From Deltaproteobacteria bacterium (GTDB lineage: Bacteria; Desulfobacterota; Desulfobaccia; Desulfobaccales; 0-14-0-80-60-11), in NCBI GenBank assembly GCA_023381945.1, contig JAMCQY010000357.1, positions 1-16,700 of the forward strand: a stretch of DNA of 16,700 nt, in the 5' to 3' direction. A program made the position numbers and the translations under genes. Under the pieces are notes generated by a model. That model was given only the letters and a program-made list of their open reading frames with translations. It did not search any database and was not told where the DNA came from. Shown piece after piece: positions 8,167 to 14,400 of this stretch; position 1 is the first letter of the stretch, and the number at the start of each line of letters is the position of its first letter.

Positions 8167-8255
8167 TTATTTGAATCTGCACTGAGAAAGGAATAGAATC
8201 TGTTTAGATCGAAGGTGTCAACTGCCGCGAAAAGATTCATGCGGAAAATTTTCCC

Positions 8256-8289
8256 TTGACATCTCTCAGTGACTAATTTAGATAATTAG
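8256..8289 (+). promoter_or_regulatory. Promoter with overlapping AT-rich dyad, upstream of the DUF3842/nik genes
   Basis: A perfect -35 TTGACA (8256-8261) is followed by -10 candidates TAGATA (17-bp spacer) or GATAAT (8281-8286, 19-bp spacer). A dyad CTAATT-TAGAT-AATTAG (8273-8289) covers the -10 region, so a repressor bound there would block RNA polymerase. An 8-bp inverted pair CACTGAGA (8180-8187) and TCTCAGTG (8264-8271) also brackets the region. The regulator is unknown, and the site does not match the published NikR consensus as I remember it. Confidence 0.5.
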
Positions 8290-8345
8290 CTGCCCCAGGG
8301 TACGGAACCTGGATAGTACAAGAGACTGGCAACTGAAATTGATTT

Positions 8346-8394
8346 AGCCATGAAGGCTCAGGCGTCAGAAGACGCCGTGCTCGTGGCTTTTTTT
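8346..8394 (+). terminator. Leader hairpin with T7 tail before the DUF3842 gene (hairpin repeat copy 1)
   Basis: An outer stem AGCCATGA (8346-8353) pairs with TCGTGGCT (8381-8388). An inner stem GGCGTC (8361-8366) pairs with GACGCC (8371-8376) around an AGAA loop. The run of seven T from 8388 gives it the form of a factor-independent terminator. It lies between the promoter and the ribosome-binding site of the next gene (about 8412), so it would act as an attenuator of that gene and not as the end of an upstream one. Confidence 0.6.
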
Positions 8395-8422
8395 GTTGGG
8401 GCTGTTCTGCCAGGAGAAACAA

Positions 8423-8659
8423 GTGCGCATTTGCGTGGTTGACGGACAGGGAGGCGGCATCGGGGCGGCCTTGATCAGACGCCTGAAAGAGGTCTATCGG
8501 GAGGAGCACGAAGTAGTCGCCCTGGGAACTAATGAGGTGGCTACCGCCCAGATGATGAAATCCCGGGCCAACCGGGGAGCCAACGGCGAAAACGCCATCA
8601 TTCGGACTGTGCCCACCGCAGACGTTATCCTGGGGAGTATTATTCTGGTAGGGAAATAG
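8423..8659 (+). CDS. DUF3842 family protein, C-terminally truncated
   Basis: The start is a GTG at 8423 with AGGAG six to seven bases upstream, giving 78 aa. The N-terminal RICVVDGQGGGIGAALIRRL has a glycine-rich nucleotide-binding look (beta strand, GQGGGIG loop, helix), and ALGTNEVATAQMMKSRANRG and GENAI are typical of DUF3842. The function of the family is unknown. Family members as I remember them run to about 130 aa with a conserved C-terminal segment. Here the frame ends after DVILGSIILVGK, and no frame downstream restores the missing part. The gene may be a decaying copy. Its place just before nikM suggests a link to metal uptake. Confidence 0.75.
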   Translation: MRICVVDGQGGGIGAALIRRLKEVYREEHEVVALGTNEVATAQMMKSRANRGANGENAIIRTVPTADVILGSIILVGK

Positions 8660-8728
8660 CTCGTTTAATAGAAACCATCCTGGGGCAAGAAGCTCCAGGG
8701 CGCGCATACACCAAATAAAAGAACTTCG

Positions 8729-8786
8729 AGGCCATGAAGGCTGCAACCCTTCCTGAGGAGGGGTGCCTTTTATGGCCTTTTCTTTT
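8729..8786 (+). terminator. Hairpin with T-rich tail before nikM (hairpin repeat copy 2)
   Basis: The outer stem AGGCCAT (8729-8735) pairs with ATGGCCT (8772-8778). A middle stem AAGGC (8737-8741) pairs with GCCTT (8765-8769), and an inner stem CCCTTCC (8747-8753) pairs with GGAGGGG (8757-8763) with one G-U. TTTTCTTTTT follows. It could terminate the DUF3842 transcript or attenuate nikM, which starts about 50 bases later. It shares the GCCATGAAGGCT core with copy 1. Confidence 0.6.
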
Positions 8787-8834
8787 TGGCCTCGGTGAAA
8801 CGTACGACTGCCTTTATTGTAAGGAAGGAAAGAC

Positions 8835-9440
8835 ATGCACATTTCCGAAGGGGTGCTCAGTCCGGCAGTGTTAGCCGGGGGCGTCGCCCTGACCGTGGCG
8901 GGCACCGCCATCGGCCTGAAAAAATTGGACTATGAGGCCATCCCCCGGGTGGCCATCCTCTCTGCGGCTTTCTTCGTGGCTACGCTCATTCATGTGCCGG
9001 TGGGTCCGGTGGGCCTGCACCTGGTGCTCAATGGTCTTATGGGGATGCTTCTGGGCTGGATAGCCGTGCCCGCTATCCTCATTGCACTTTTTTTGCAGGC
9101 TTTGCTGTTCCAGTTCGGGGGCCTGACGGCGTTAGGGGTGAATACGGTCACCATGGCGGCGCCGGCGGTCCTCTGTTTTTATGTTTTTCGGAGCTTATTG
9201 CGCCGCCAGGGGACTGCCGCCGCGGTGGGGGCCTTTGCCTGCGGGTCCACAGCCATCTTGCTTAGCGGTTTGCTGGTGGCCATAGCTTTAATCACCACCG
9301 GCCAGGGCTTTCTCGAAGCAGCCGAACTGGTCCTCATGGCGCATATCCCGGTGATGATTATCGAAGGCGCCATTACCCTGTTTATTTTCCTGTTTCTCAA
9401 GAAGGTCAGACCCGAAATGTTGGAGGGAATTTATGCGTGA
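8835..9440 (+). CDS. nikM: NikM/CbiM substrate-binding membrane component of a nickel/cobalt ECF transporter
   Basis: This is the S component that binds Ni2+ or Co2+ and passes it through the membrane with the NikQ-NikO energy module. The 201-aa protein begins MHISEGVLS. The His directly after Met is the conserved N-terminal metal ligand of the family, so this start must be right; AAGGAAGG lies just upstream. About six hydrophobic segments follow, with the family motif HVPVGPVGLHLVLNGLMG near 55-72 and further conserved residues in GGLTALGVNTVTMA. Its stop overlaps the next gene's start by eight bases. The presence of NikL- and NikK-like genes and the absence of cobalamin genes favour nickel; the metal is inferred. 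Confidence 0.93.
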   Translation: MHISEGVLSPAVLAGGVALTVAGTAIGLKKLDYEAIPRVAILSAAFFVATLIHVPVGPVGLHLVLNGLMGMLLGWIAVPAILIALFLQALLFQFGGLTALGVNTVTMAAPAVLCFYVFRSLLRRQGTAAAVGAFACGSTAILLSGLLVAIALITTGQGFLEAAELVLMAHIPVMIIEGAITLFIFLFLKKVRPEMLEGIYA

Positions 9441-9801
9441 AAAATGGTCTTTAGGGAAATTGCATCGGCCGAATCTCTGGGTTCAGAGAGTCTTATTGAT
9501 TCTGGTTATCTGTGCTATCACTACTCCCGCCCTGGCCCACCGGGTCGTAATCTTCGCTTACACCGAGGGCGACACCGTCCACACGGAAAGCAAGTTTATG
9601 CCCAACACTCCGGTCAAACAGGGAAAGATACTGGTTATGGATGCTAAAACCGGCAAGGAACTGTTGACCGGCCAAACCGACGACAAGGGGAAATTCTCCT
9701 TCAAAATGCCCGCCGAATCTGCCGCTCAGAAAATAGACCTGAAGATCGTGGTAGAGGCGGCCATGGGCCACCGGGCGGAATGGCTGCTCAAGGCCCGGTG
9801 A
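9433..9801 (+). CDS. NikL-like protein, N-terminal part (periplasmic beta domain)
   Basis: NikL is the auxiliary membrane or periplasmic component of NikKMLQO nickel transporters. This 122-aa protein has a basic N-terminus, a hydrophobic stretch (about 18-33) and a likely cleavage after PALA, exposing a His at the new N-terminus (AHRVVIFAYTEGD). A carboxypeptidase-regulatory-like beta domain follows, including GKILVMDAKTGKELLTGQTDD and FSFKMP, with a final MGHRAEW. NikL proteins normally continue into a helical linker and a C-terminal membrane helix; here that part is a separate gene (9864-10202). The start overlaps nikM by eight bases. Confidence 0.8.
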   Translation: MREKWSLGKLHRPNLWVQRVLLILVICAITTPALAHRVVIFAYTEGDTVHTESKFMPNTPVKQGKILVMDAKTGKELLTGQTDDKGKFSFKMPAESAAQKIDLKIVVEAAMGHRAEWLLKAR

Positions 9802-9863
9802 TGATCATCCCAGGCGACATTGTGCTTCTCACGAAAGGCGCCGTGTGACGTTGGAGGAAATCT

Positions 9864-10202
9864 ATGTGTGAAAAATTGTTTTTGTGGAAACAATCGCGGC
9901 CGAATCTCTGGGTTCCGGGGGTCTTTTTGCTTCTGATAATCTGTGCTTTCACAACTCATGCCGGGGCGACAACACCTGTGCCAATAGCTCCGGAGGGCAA
10001 AACCGCCGCAGTTGACCGGCCAATGCTGGAAGAAGTGGTGAATCAGGCGATGGAGCGCCAACTCGCCCCAGTCAAAGAGATGCTCACCGAGTTGACCATC
10101 CATAAGACCTCGCTGCCGGATATCCTTGGCGGCATCGGCTATATCCTGGGCTTCTTCGGCCTTTGGGCCTACTTCAAAAGCAAGGGGCAGAGAAAGGCTT
10201 GA
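9864..10202 (+). CDS. NikL-like protein, C-terminal part (helical linker and membrane helix)
   Basis: This 112-aa protein has its own leader, RPNLWVPGVFLLLIICAF, followed by a Pro-rich linker. A helical region (MLEEVVNQAMERQLAPVKEML, about 54-74) and a C-terminal membrane segment GGIGYILGFFGLWAYF with a basic tail complete it. These are the elements that normally form the second half of NikL. The first 35 residues closely resemble the leader of the preceding protein, and 18 bases (in the CGGCCGAATCTCTGGGTT region) are identical, which points to a duplicated leader. GGAGGAAATCT precedes the ATG. It is probably co-expressed with nikM and nikQ. Confidence 0.75.
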   Translation: MCEKLFLWKQSRPNLWVPGVFLLLIICAFTTHAGATTPVPIAPEGKTAAVDRPMLEEVVNQAMERQLAPVKEMLTELTIHKTSLPDILGGIGYILGFFGLWAYFKSKGQRKA

Positions 10203-10978
10203 GCCATATCCGGGAGCCGTTTTCCGAAGGCGCCTCGCTGGCGCATCGCCTGGACCCCAGGGCCAAGATTGTGGTTGCCGGGGTCTTTGCCATCCAAATG
10301 GCCGTGGCCCAGACCTTTGCCGCCACTCTTGCCGGGCTGGTATTGGCCCTGATCTGCCTGGCCCTGGCCCGTTTGCCCATGAAAAATGTGCTCGCCCGGC
10401 TGTTGGTGGTGAACAGCTTCATTTTCTTTCTTTGGGTCGTTCTACCGTTCACCTATCCGGGAGAGGCAATTTGGCGGTTTGGACCCTTGGCCGCCACCCG
10501 GCAGGGTCTCATCTATACCGGTTTGATTACCCTGAAATCCAACGCCATTATGATTTCGCTCATCGCCCTGATTGCCACGGTGCCGGTCAATACCTTGGGG
10601 GAGGCCCTGCAGAAGCTGCGGGTGCCCGACAAGTTGTGCCATTTGCTGCTGTTTACCTACCGCTACCTGTATGTCTTTGAGGAAGAGTACCACCGCCTGG
10701 TCCAGGCCATGAAAATCCGGGGGTTTAAGCCGGGCACCAATCTGCACACCTATCGCACCTATGCCTACCTGGCGGCGATGTTGCTGGTGCATAGCCATGA
10801 CCGGGCCGACTGTGTCTATAAGGCCATGCTGTGCCGGGGCTTCCATGGAACCTTCTACAGCCTGCGGACCTTTTCCTGGCAGCGCCGTGATGGGATTTTC
10901 GTGGCGGTATCCCTGTTGGCGTTAATGACCCTTTTCTATTTTGAGTGGCGGATGCCCAGTCTCCTGGTGAGGATATGA
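10199..10978 (+). CDS. nikQ: NikQ/CbiQ transmembrane (T) component of the ECF transporter
   Basis: This is the coupling membrane protein that links the NikO ATPase to NikM. About five membrane segments are visible. Two cytoplasmic coupling motifs of the Ala-Arg-Gly type appear as MKIRGF and MLCRGF, as expected for T components. The start is uncertain. A TTG at 10199 overlaps the preceding stop (TTGA) with AGGGG about 11 bases upstream, giving SHIREPFSEGASLAHRLDPR, a normal CbiQ beginning. An in-frame TTG at 10163 would add 12 residues inside the previous gene. The stop overlaps the nikO start, so translation is likely coupled. Confidence 0.92.
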   Translation: MSHIREPFSEGASLAHRLDPRAKIVVAGVFAIQMAVAQTFAATLAGLVLALICLALARLPMKNVLARLLVVNSFIFFLWVVLPFTYPGEAIWRFGPLAATRQGLIYTGLITLKSNAIMISLIALIATVPVNTLGEALQKLRVPDKLCHLLLFTYRYLYVFEEEYHRLVQAMKIRGFKPGTNLHTYRTYAYLAAMLLVHSHDRADCVYKAMLCRGFHGTFYSLRTFSWQRRDGIFVAVSLLALMTLFYFEWRMPSLLVRI

Positions 10979-11637
10979 TGAGTGAACCTTTGATTGAACT
11001 GCAAAACATCACCTTTGCCTACCCCGGAGCCCCCGGACCGGTTTTCCAGGACTTTAACTTTCAGATCCTGCCGGGCAAACACCTCGGCCTCATCGGTCCC
11101 AACGGCTGCGGCAAGACCACTCTCCTGCACCTGATCATGGGGCTGCTCAGACCCCAGGCAGGCAGAATCGTTATCTTCGGGCAGGAAGTCAGCAAAGAGA
11201 AGGATTTTGCCTGGGTCCGGCAAAAGGTGGGCCTGCTGTTTCAAAACGCCGACGATCAACTTTTCTGCCCCACCGTCCTGGAAGACGTGGCCTTCGGTCC
11301 CTTGAACCAGGGAAAGCCGCCGGTGGAAGCGATCCAAATCGCCCGAGAGACCATGGAGCGGCTTGGGCTGACGGGCTTCGAGGACCGGGTGACCTATAAG
11401 CTCTCCGGGGGCGAGAAGAAGCTGGTCTCCCTGGCCACTGTCCTGGCCATGCAGCCGCGGTTGCTCCTGCTGGATGAGCCCACCGCCGGACTGGATGAGA
11501 AGACTAAGCACCGCCTCATGCACATCCTGCAAGACCTGGACATTGCTTACATGATTGTTTCACATGAGCCAGATTTTTTAAACCACACCGTGGCAGAATG
11601 CTGCCACGTGCATGGAACCTGCTGTAAACCCGACTAA
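10978..11637 (+). CDS. nikO: NikO/CbiO ATP-binding component of the ECF transporter
   Basis: This ABC-type ATPase (219 aa) powers the nickel/cobalt ECF transporter. It has Walker A GPNGCGKTTLL, a Q-loop in LLFQNADDQLF, signature LSGGEKKLVSLA, Walker B LLLLDEPTAG with the D-loop after it, and the switch His in IVSHE. All key residues are intact. Two adjacent ATG codons (10975 and 10978) overlap the nikQ stop; the second is better spaced from GGTGAGG. The length is at the short end of the family because the C-terminal extension of some CbiO proteins is absent. Confidence 0.94.
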   Translation: MSEPLIELQNITFAYPGAPGPVFQDFNFQILPGKHLGLIGPNGCGKTTLLHLIMGLLRPQAGRIVIFGQEVSKEKDFAWVRQKVGLLFQNADDQLFCPTVLEDVAFGPLNQGKPPVEAIQIARETMERLGLTGFEDRVTYKLSGGEKKLVSLATVLAMQPRLLLLDEPTAGLDEKTKHRLMHILQDLDIAYMIVSHEPDFLNHTVAECCHVHGTCCKPD

Positions 11638-11683
11638 AACCGCGGGCCGAGCCTGCCGAAATCTAAAGTGAATGGAGGAGATT

Positions 11684-12553
11684 ATGCAACGTTTCTTCAC
11701 CCTTGGTCTATGCCTGCTACTCTCTGGCCTGGCCAACGTCAGCCAGGCTCATATGATGATTCCTCACCTGACTCTCGTAGGCCTTCTTGTGCTCGGTGTT
11801 GCATCTTTTGGCGCTACTTTTCTACGAAAGTCGAATGTGCCAATGATCAGCCGGGCAAAGCTCGCTGTGCTTTTTGCCGCGACAATGCTTCTCCTTCAGA
11901 CATCTCCGGCGTCCGCGCACGATTACCTTATCGAACAGAAAGGGCAGGACATCCTTCTCTTCTACGGACATGGAGATCAGGCAACAGAGTTCGAGGCTGC
12001 AAAGGTCTCGAAATTGAAGGCGATTGATGCCCAGGGCAAGGATCTTCAGGTGCAGAAGGATAAAAGGGTCAAGGCCCTTTTATTGAAGGTTTCGGGCTCG
12101 CCTGCGGTGATGATGGCCGAAATTGACAACGGCTACTGGTCAAAGACGATATACGGATGGAAAGAGCTGCCGAAACGAAAGGCGAGCAGGGTAGTCGAGG
12201 CCATCCGCTCCTTTTACTTCACCAAATCACTTCTATCCTGGAGCGGGGCGGTCCAGGAGGCGGCCGGAGCTTCCAGGCTCAGCATAGTGCCGATGGAGAA
12301 CCCCTTCGAACTAAAGCCGGGCGCTCAATTGCCGGTCAGGATAACAGGCAACGGCAAGCCTCTTCCGGGAGTTGAAGTTATCGGCTTAGATCATGCCGAA
12401 CGCGGCAGGACTGATAGCGACGGCATTATAAGAATTCCCATAAACGCAGGTCTGAACCTTATTACGGTGGAATATAAGGAGCCGATTAAAGATGACCCGG
12501 ATGCCGATGCCCTCAGCCTCACGGCCACCCTCACCTTCGATGTGAAGAAATGA
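11684..12553 (+). CDS. nikK: DUF4198 (NikK-like) periplasmic protein with a composite N-terminus
   Basis: DUF4198 proteins such as NikK are periplasmic partners of nickel ECF transporters. From the ATG at 11684 (GGAGG five bases upstream) the product is 289 aa. The mature part begins after SPASA (about residue 78) with HDYLIEQKGQDILLFYGHGD, a His-led start that could bind metal. A second beta domain ends the protein (LPVRITGNGKPLPGVEVIGL, then GLNLITVEY). The N-terminus is odd: residues 1-53 contain a full signal-like stretch plus a membrane segment, and a second signal peptide starts at Met54 (11843). An authentic start at 11843 is possible but has a weak Shine-Dalgarno. The stop overlaps an ATG of the next frame. 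Confidence 0.8.
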   Translation: MQRFFTLGLCLLLSGLANVSQAHMMIPHLTLVGLLVLGVASFGATFLRKSNVPMISRAKLAVLFAATMLLLQTSPASAHDYLIEQKGQDILLFYGHGDQATEFEAAKVSKLKAIDAQGKDLQVQKDKRVKALLLKVSGSPAVMMAEIDNGYWSKTIYGWKELPKRKASRVVEAIRSFYFTKSLLSWSGAVQEAAGASRLSIVPMENPFELKPGAQLPVRITGNGKPLPGVEVIGLDHAERGRTDSDGIIRIPINAGLNLITVEYKEPIKDDPDADALSLTATLTFDVKK

Positions 12554-12573
12554 GAGAAGTATATAGGAATGTC

Positions 12574-13554
12574 ATGAAGAAAGTCGTACATCTGCTTATG
12601 CTCCTTGCCTTACTTGTTCCCTGCCGTGCCCTCGCCCACCACGGCGGGGTCTCCGTGCCCTTCGGTCCGGGAACGCCTATCGAAACTAACTCGCCGCTCA
12701 CTCTCCCCCAGGGAGGCTGGGTCATCGGCACACGGGTGGAGCAGGTTGAATGGAGGAAATTTGGCTGGGCAGAGTCGGAGAACAAAAGTTCGTTTACGTT
12801 CTTCAATATGAGCCTTTCATACGGCATCACGCCGTACCTTACGGGAAGCATCTTTTTGCCTTACAATATTAAGCGACTGGATACCCTTGGCTATACGCAG
12901 GGTATCGGGGATCTAAAGTTCCTTCTTAATCTCGGTTTCAATCACCAGCCCGGCAAAGGGCTCTCCTTGAACAAACAGGACGACACGGCAGTCACCCTTG
13001 AAGGGACAAAGAAAACTTATTTCTGTCTCTTCGGGGGGGTCACGGCGCCGATCGGTAAATGGAAAAAAGAGCTTGGAGGGGAGATCGACCCGGGCATGCA
13101 GTCCGGATTCGGAAGCCCTGCATTTACCGTAGGAACAAGCATAGGGCGGAATTTCGCCAAGTCCTTCACACTTATTGGTGAGACATCCTATGAAATCTTT
13201 GCCGAAAGGGCCGGCTTCAAGTTCGGAAATGAATTCAGGGCCAACCTGGCAGGGGTCTACGAACTCTACGGCAACCCGAAGGCGTTTGTCTCGAAAATAG
13301 ACGGCTTTCTGGAGCTCAACTATCTCAACCTTGCCCGCGATGTAGAAAATGGAGAAGGCCAGCCGGCGACCGGCGGTGACATCCTCTATCTTACTCCAGG
13401 CCTAAGGTTTTCATTCCCGAAGCTCTGGAATGCCAATCTCGGCCTTGCAGTGAAGGTGCCGGTATGGAAGAACCTGAAGGAGGCGGGCGAGCAACAGGGC
13501 TCCGAAGGATTGGAGAAATTCCGGGTTATTGCAACACTTTCGTTTTTCTTTTAA
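12574..13554 (+). CDS. Outer-membrane beta-barrel protein, putative metal channel
   Basis: The ATG at 12574 is chosen because AGGA lies five bases upstream and the product (326 aa) then begins with a clean signal peptide, MKKVVHLLMLLALLVP, cleaved before AHHGG. An in-frame ATG at 12550 overlaps the nikK stop. The mature part shows repeating amphipathic strands (for example FTFFNMSLSYGITPYLTGSI and KTYFCLFGGVTAPIG) and ends with aromatic residues (LSFFF), the usual signal for outer-membrane insertion. It resembles the transporter/MetA-like barrels of unknown substrate. As the last gene of the nik cluster it could bring nickel across the outer membrane; this is inference from position. Confidence 0.8.
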   Translation: MKKVVHLLMLLALLVPCRALAHHGGVSVPFGPGTPIETNSPLTLPQGGWVIGTRVEQVEWRKFGWAESENKSSFTFFNMSLSYGITPYLTGSIFLPYNIKRLDTLGYTQGIGDLKFLLNLGFNHQPGKGLSLNKQDDTAVTLEGTKKTYFCLFGGVTAPIGKWKKELGGEIDPGMQSGFGSPAFTVGTSIGRNFAKSFTLIGETSYEIFAERAGFKFGNEFRANLAGVYELYGNPKAFVSKIDGFLELNYLNLARDVENGEGQPATGGDILYLTPGLRFSFPKLWNANLGLAVKVPVWKNLKEAGEQQGSEGLEKFRVIATLSFFF

Positions 13555-13593
13555 GATATTCTTACATCCTTGTTCGCCAGGGTTAGCACCTAA

Positions 13594-13773
13594 GCGGACT
13601 GCTGCCTGGAGCGCCAGGAGTTCGAACTCAAGCCCGGGGACGAAGTGCGGGTCAAAGGGATGTGTGAGAAGGATGGCAAGCTCCGGGTGATCGCCTTTGA
13701 ACTCACCAAAGGGGATTATGTGCTCCAACTACGGGATTCCCAGGCCGCCCCAACTGGGAGGCATGGCGCAAAA
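13594..13773 (+). pseudogene. Frameshifted C-terminal gene remnant
   Basis: The frame read from 13594 gives EFELKPGDEVRVKGMCEKDG, then KLRVIAFELTKGDYVLQLRD, a small beta-barrel (OB-like) C-terminus. After RDSQ the sense continues only in a shifted frame as GRPNWEAWRKK and a stop near 13773, which fits a one-base deletion around 13741. No start codon or ribosome-binding site fits the fragment. The family was not identified. It is probably the tail of a gene whose front was lost. Confidence 0.5.
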
Positions 13774-13801
13774 AGTAGCATCCAAGCACTCTTCCAGCCG
13801 G

Positions 13802-13860
13802 CCGCGAACGCTTTCTTCGAGGTGTTCCCCGAAGACCGAGCGTTCGCGGTTTCTCCTTTC
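13802..13860 (+). terminator. Strong hairpin terminator before the His-rich peptide gene
   Basis: An 11-bp perfect outer stem, CCGCGAACGCT (13802-13812) with AGCGTTCGCGG (13839-13849), encloses an inner stem CTTCGaGG/CCcCGAAG around TGTT. TTTCTCCTTTCT follows. It probably ends transcription from the nik cluster and the remnant gene. Confidence 0.65.
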
Positions 13861-13889
13861 TAACCCATAGGCAGACCATGGAGAAAGGC

Positions 13890-13918
13890 TTGACAGCAAT
13901 TGGGACGAATGTTTAAAT
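13890..13918 (+). promoter_or_regulatory. Sigma-70-like promoter of the His-rich peptide gene
   Basis: A perfect -35 TTGACA (13890-13895), a 17-bp spacer and -10 TTAAAT (13913-13918, four of six) lie 34 bases before the start codon, just after a terminator. The gene is therefore likely transcribed on its own. Confidence 0.6.
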
Positions 13919-13951
13919 TTAAGGCAAATCTGCAGAAAGGAGGGATGATCC

Positions 13952-14113
13952 ATGTGCTGCCATTCCAAAGACAAGCATGAGCATGAGCATAAGCATGAAG
14001 CGGGCTCTCATACCCACGACGGCCACGAGCACTGCCACGAAGAGACAGTGCATAGCCATGAGCACGCTCACGACGACGGGCATCACCAGCACGGGCACAC
14101 CTGCTGCCACTAA
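13952..14113 (+). CDS. 53-aa His/Cys-rich metal-binding peptide
   Basis: The ATG at 13952 follows AAAGGAGGG by eight bases, behind a good promoter. The product has 19 His and 5 Cys in 53 residues, with many Glu and Asp. It is nearly mirror-like: CCH directly after Met1 and CCH at the very end, with HxH and HEH repeats between and one Cys at 28. There is no signal peptide. Such composition binds Ni2+, Zn2+ or Co2+, as in Hpn-like nickel stores or the His-rich tails of metallochaperones. A cytoplasmic nickel buffer serving the neighbouring transporter is the simplest idea; the metal and role are inferred. It is too short for many gene finders and easily missed. Confidence 0.8.
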   Translation: MCCHSKDKHEHEHKHEAGSHTHDGHEHCHEETVHSHEHAHDDGHHQHGHTCCH

Positions 14114-14141
14114 CGGAAAGCCACGATTCTGCTAAAGAATT

Positions 14142-14196
14142 AAGCCACGAAGGCCTATTCCGGTCTGAAGACTGGAAAAAGAGCGTTCGTGGCTTT
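14142..14196 (+). terminator. Hairpin after the His-rich peptide gene (hairpin repeat copy 3)
   Basis: A perfect 10-bp stem, AAGCCACGAA (14142-14151) with TTCGTGGCTT (14186-14195), surrounds an inner stem CCGGTC/GACTGG (14160-14165 and 14170-14175, one G-U) with a TGAA loop. The T tract is weak. A second AAGCCACGA at 14118-14126 could compete for the same 3' arm. It resembles copies 1 and 2 near nikM. Confidence 0.55.
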
Positions 14197-14295
14197 CCTA
14201 TTTAATTCATCGGCTATTTTCTTCGAGGCCTCACCGATAATCTCGATACTCCCCACAAATGCCCGTTTTAATGTCTTGCGCCCATGAACCGGTCT
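14155..14295 (-). pseudogene. Remnant of a DUF86 (HepT-like) gene
   Basis: A 46-residue minus-strand frame without a start contains KTLKRAFVGSIEIIGEASKK and IADEL, matching the conserved 'RA..rslEIIGEA.kkl' segment of DUF86/HepT proteins, partners of MNT nucleotidyltransferases in toxin-antitoxin pairs. The N-terminus and the downstream HEPN RxxxxxH motif are missing, and the frame runs into the neighbouring hairpin. No partner gene is seen. It is a short relic. Confidence 0.5.
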
Positions 14296-14400
14296 TTAAT
14301 TAACCCTTGGCTGTCAGAAATCAAGTATACAATTTCATATCTCCTTGCCAGACATCGCCCGCACATTTCCACAAAGAAGCACAATAATCTCAAATCCTCG

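Noticed and set aside
8660..8720. Shifted-frame stretch IARLIETILGQEAPGRAYTK after the DUF3842 stop as its missing C-terminus
   Set aside because: It does not resemble the DUF3842 C-terminal segment, so a simple frameshift does not restore the protein.
8290..8834. A cobalamin or NiCo riboswitch controlling nikM
   Set aside because: No conserved cobalamin box or NiCo four-way junction core was seen; only the terminator-like hairpins are supported.
8273..8911. A 212-aa minus-strand reading frame across the DUF3842 gene and the two leader hairpins
   Set aside because: It is Pro- and Ser-rich without domain character, runs through two terminator hairpins and lies antisense to a recognisable gene.
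10126..10680. A 184-aa plus-strand frame overlapping nikQ
   Set aside because: It is an out-of-frame shadow of nikQ with Gly/Arg/Pro-rich sequence and no domain features.
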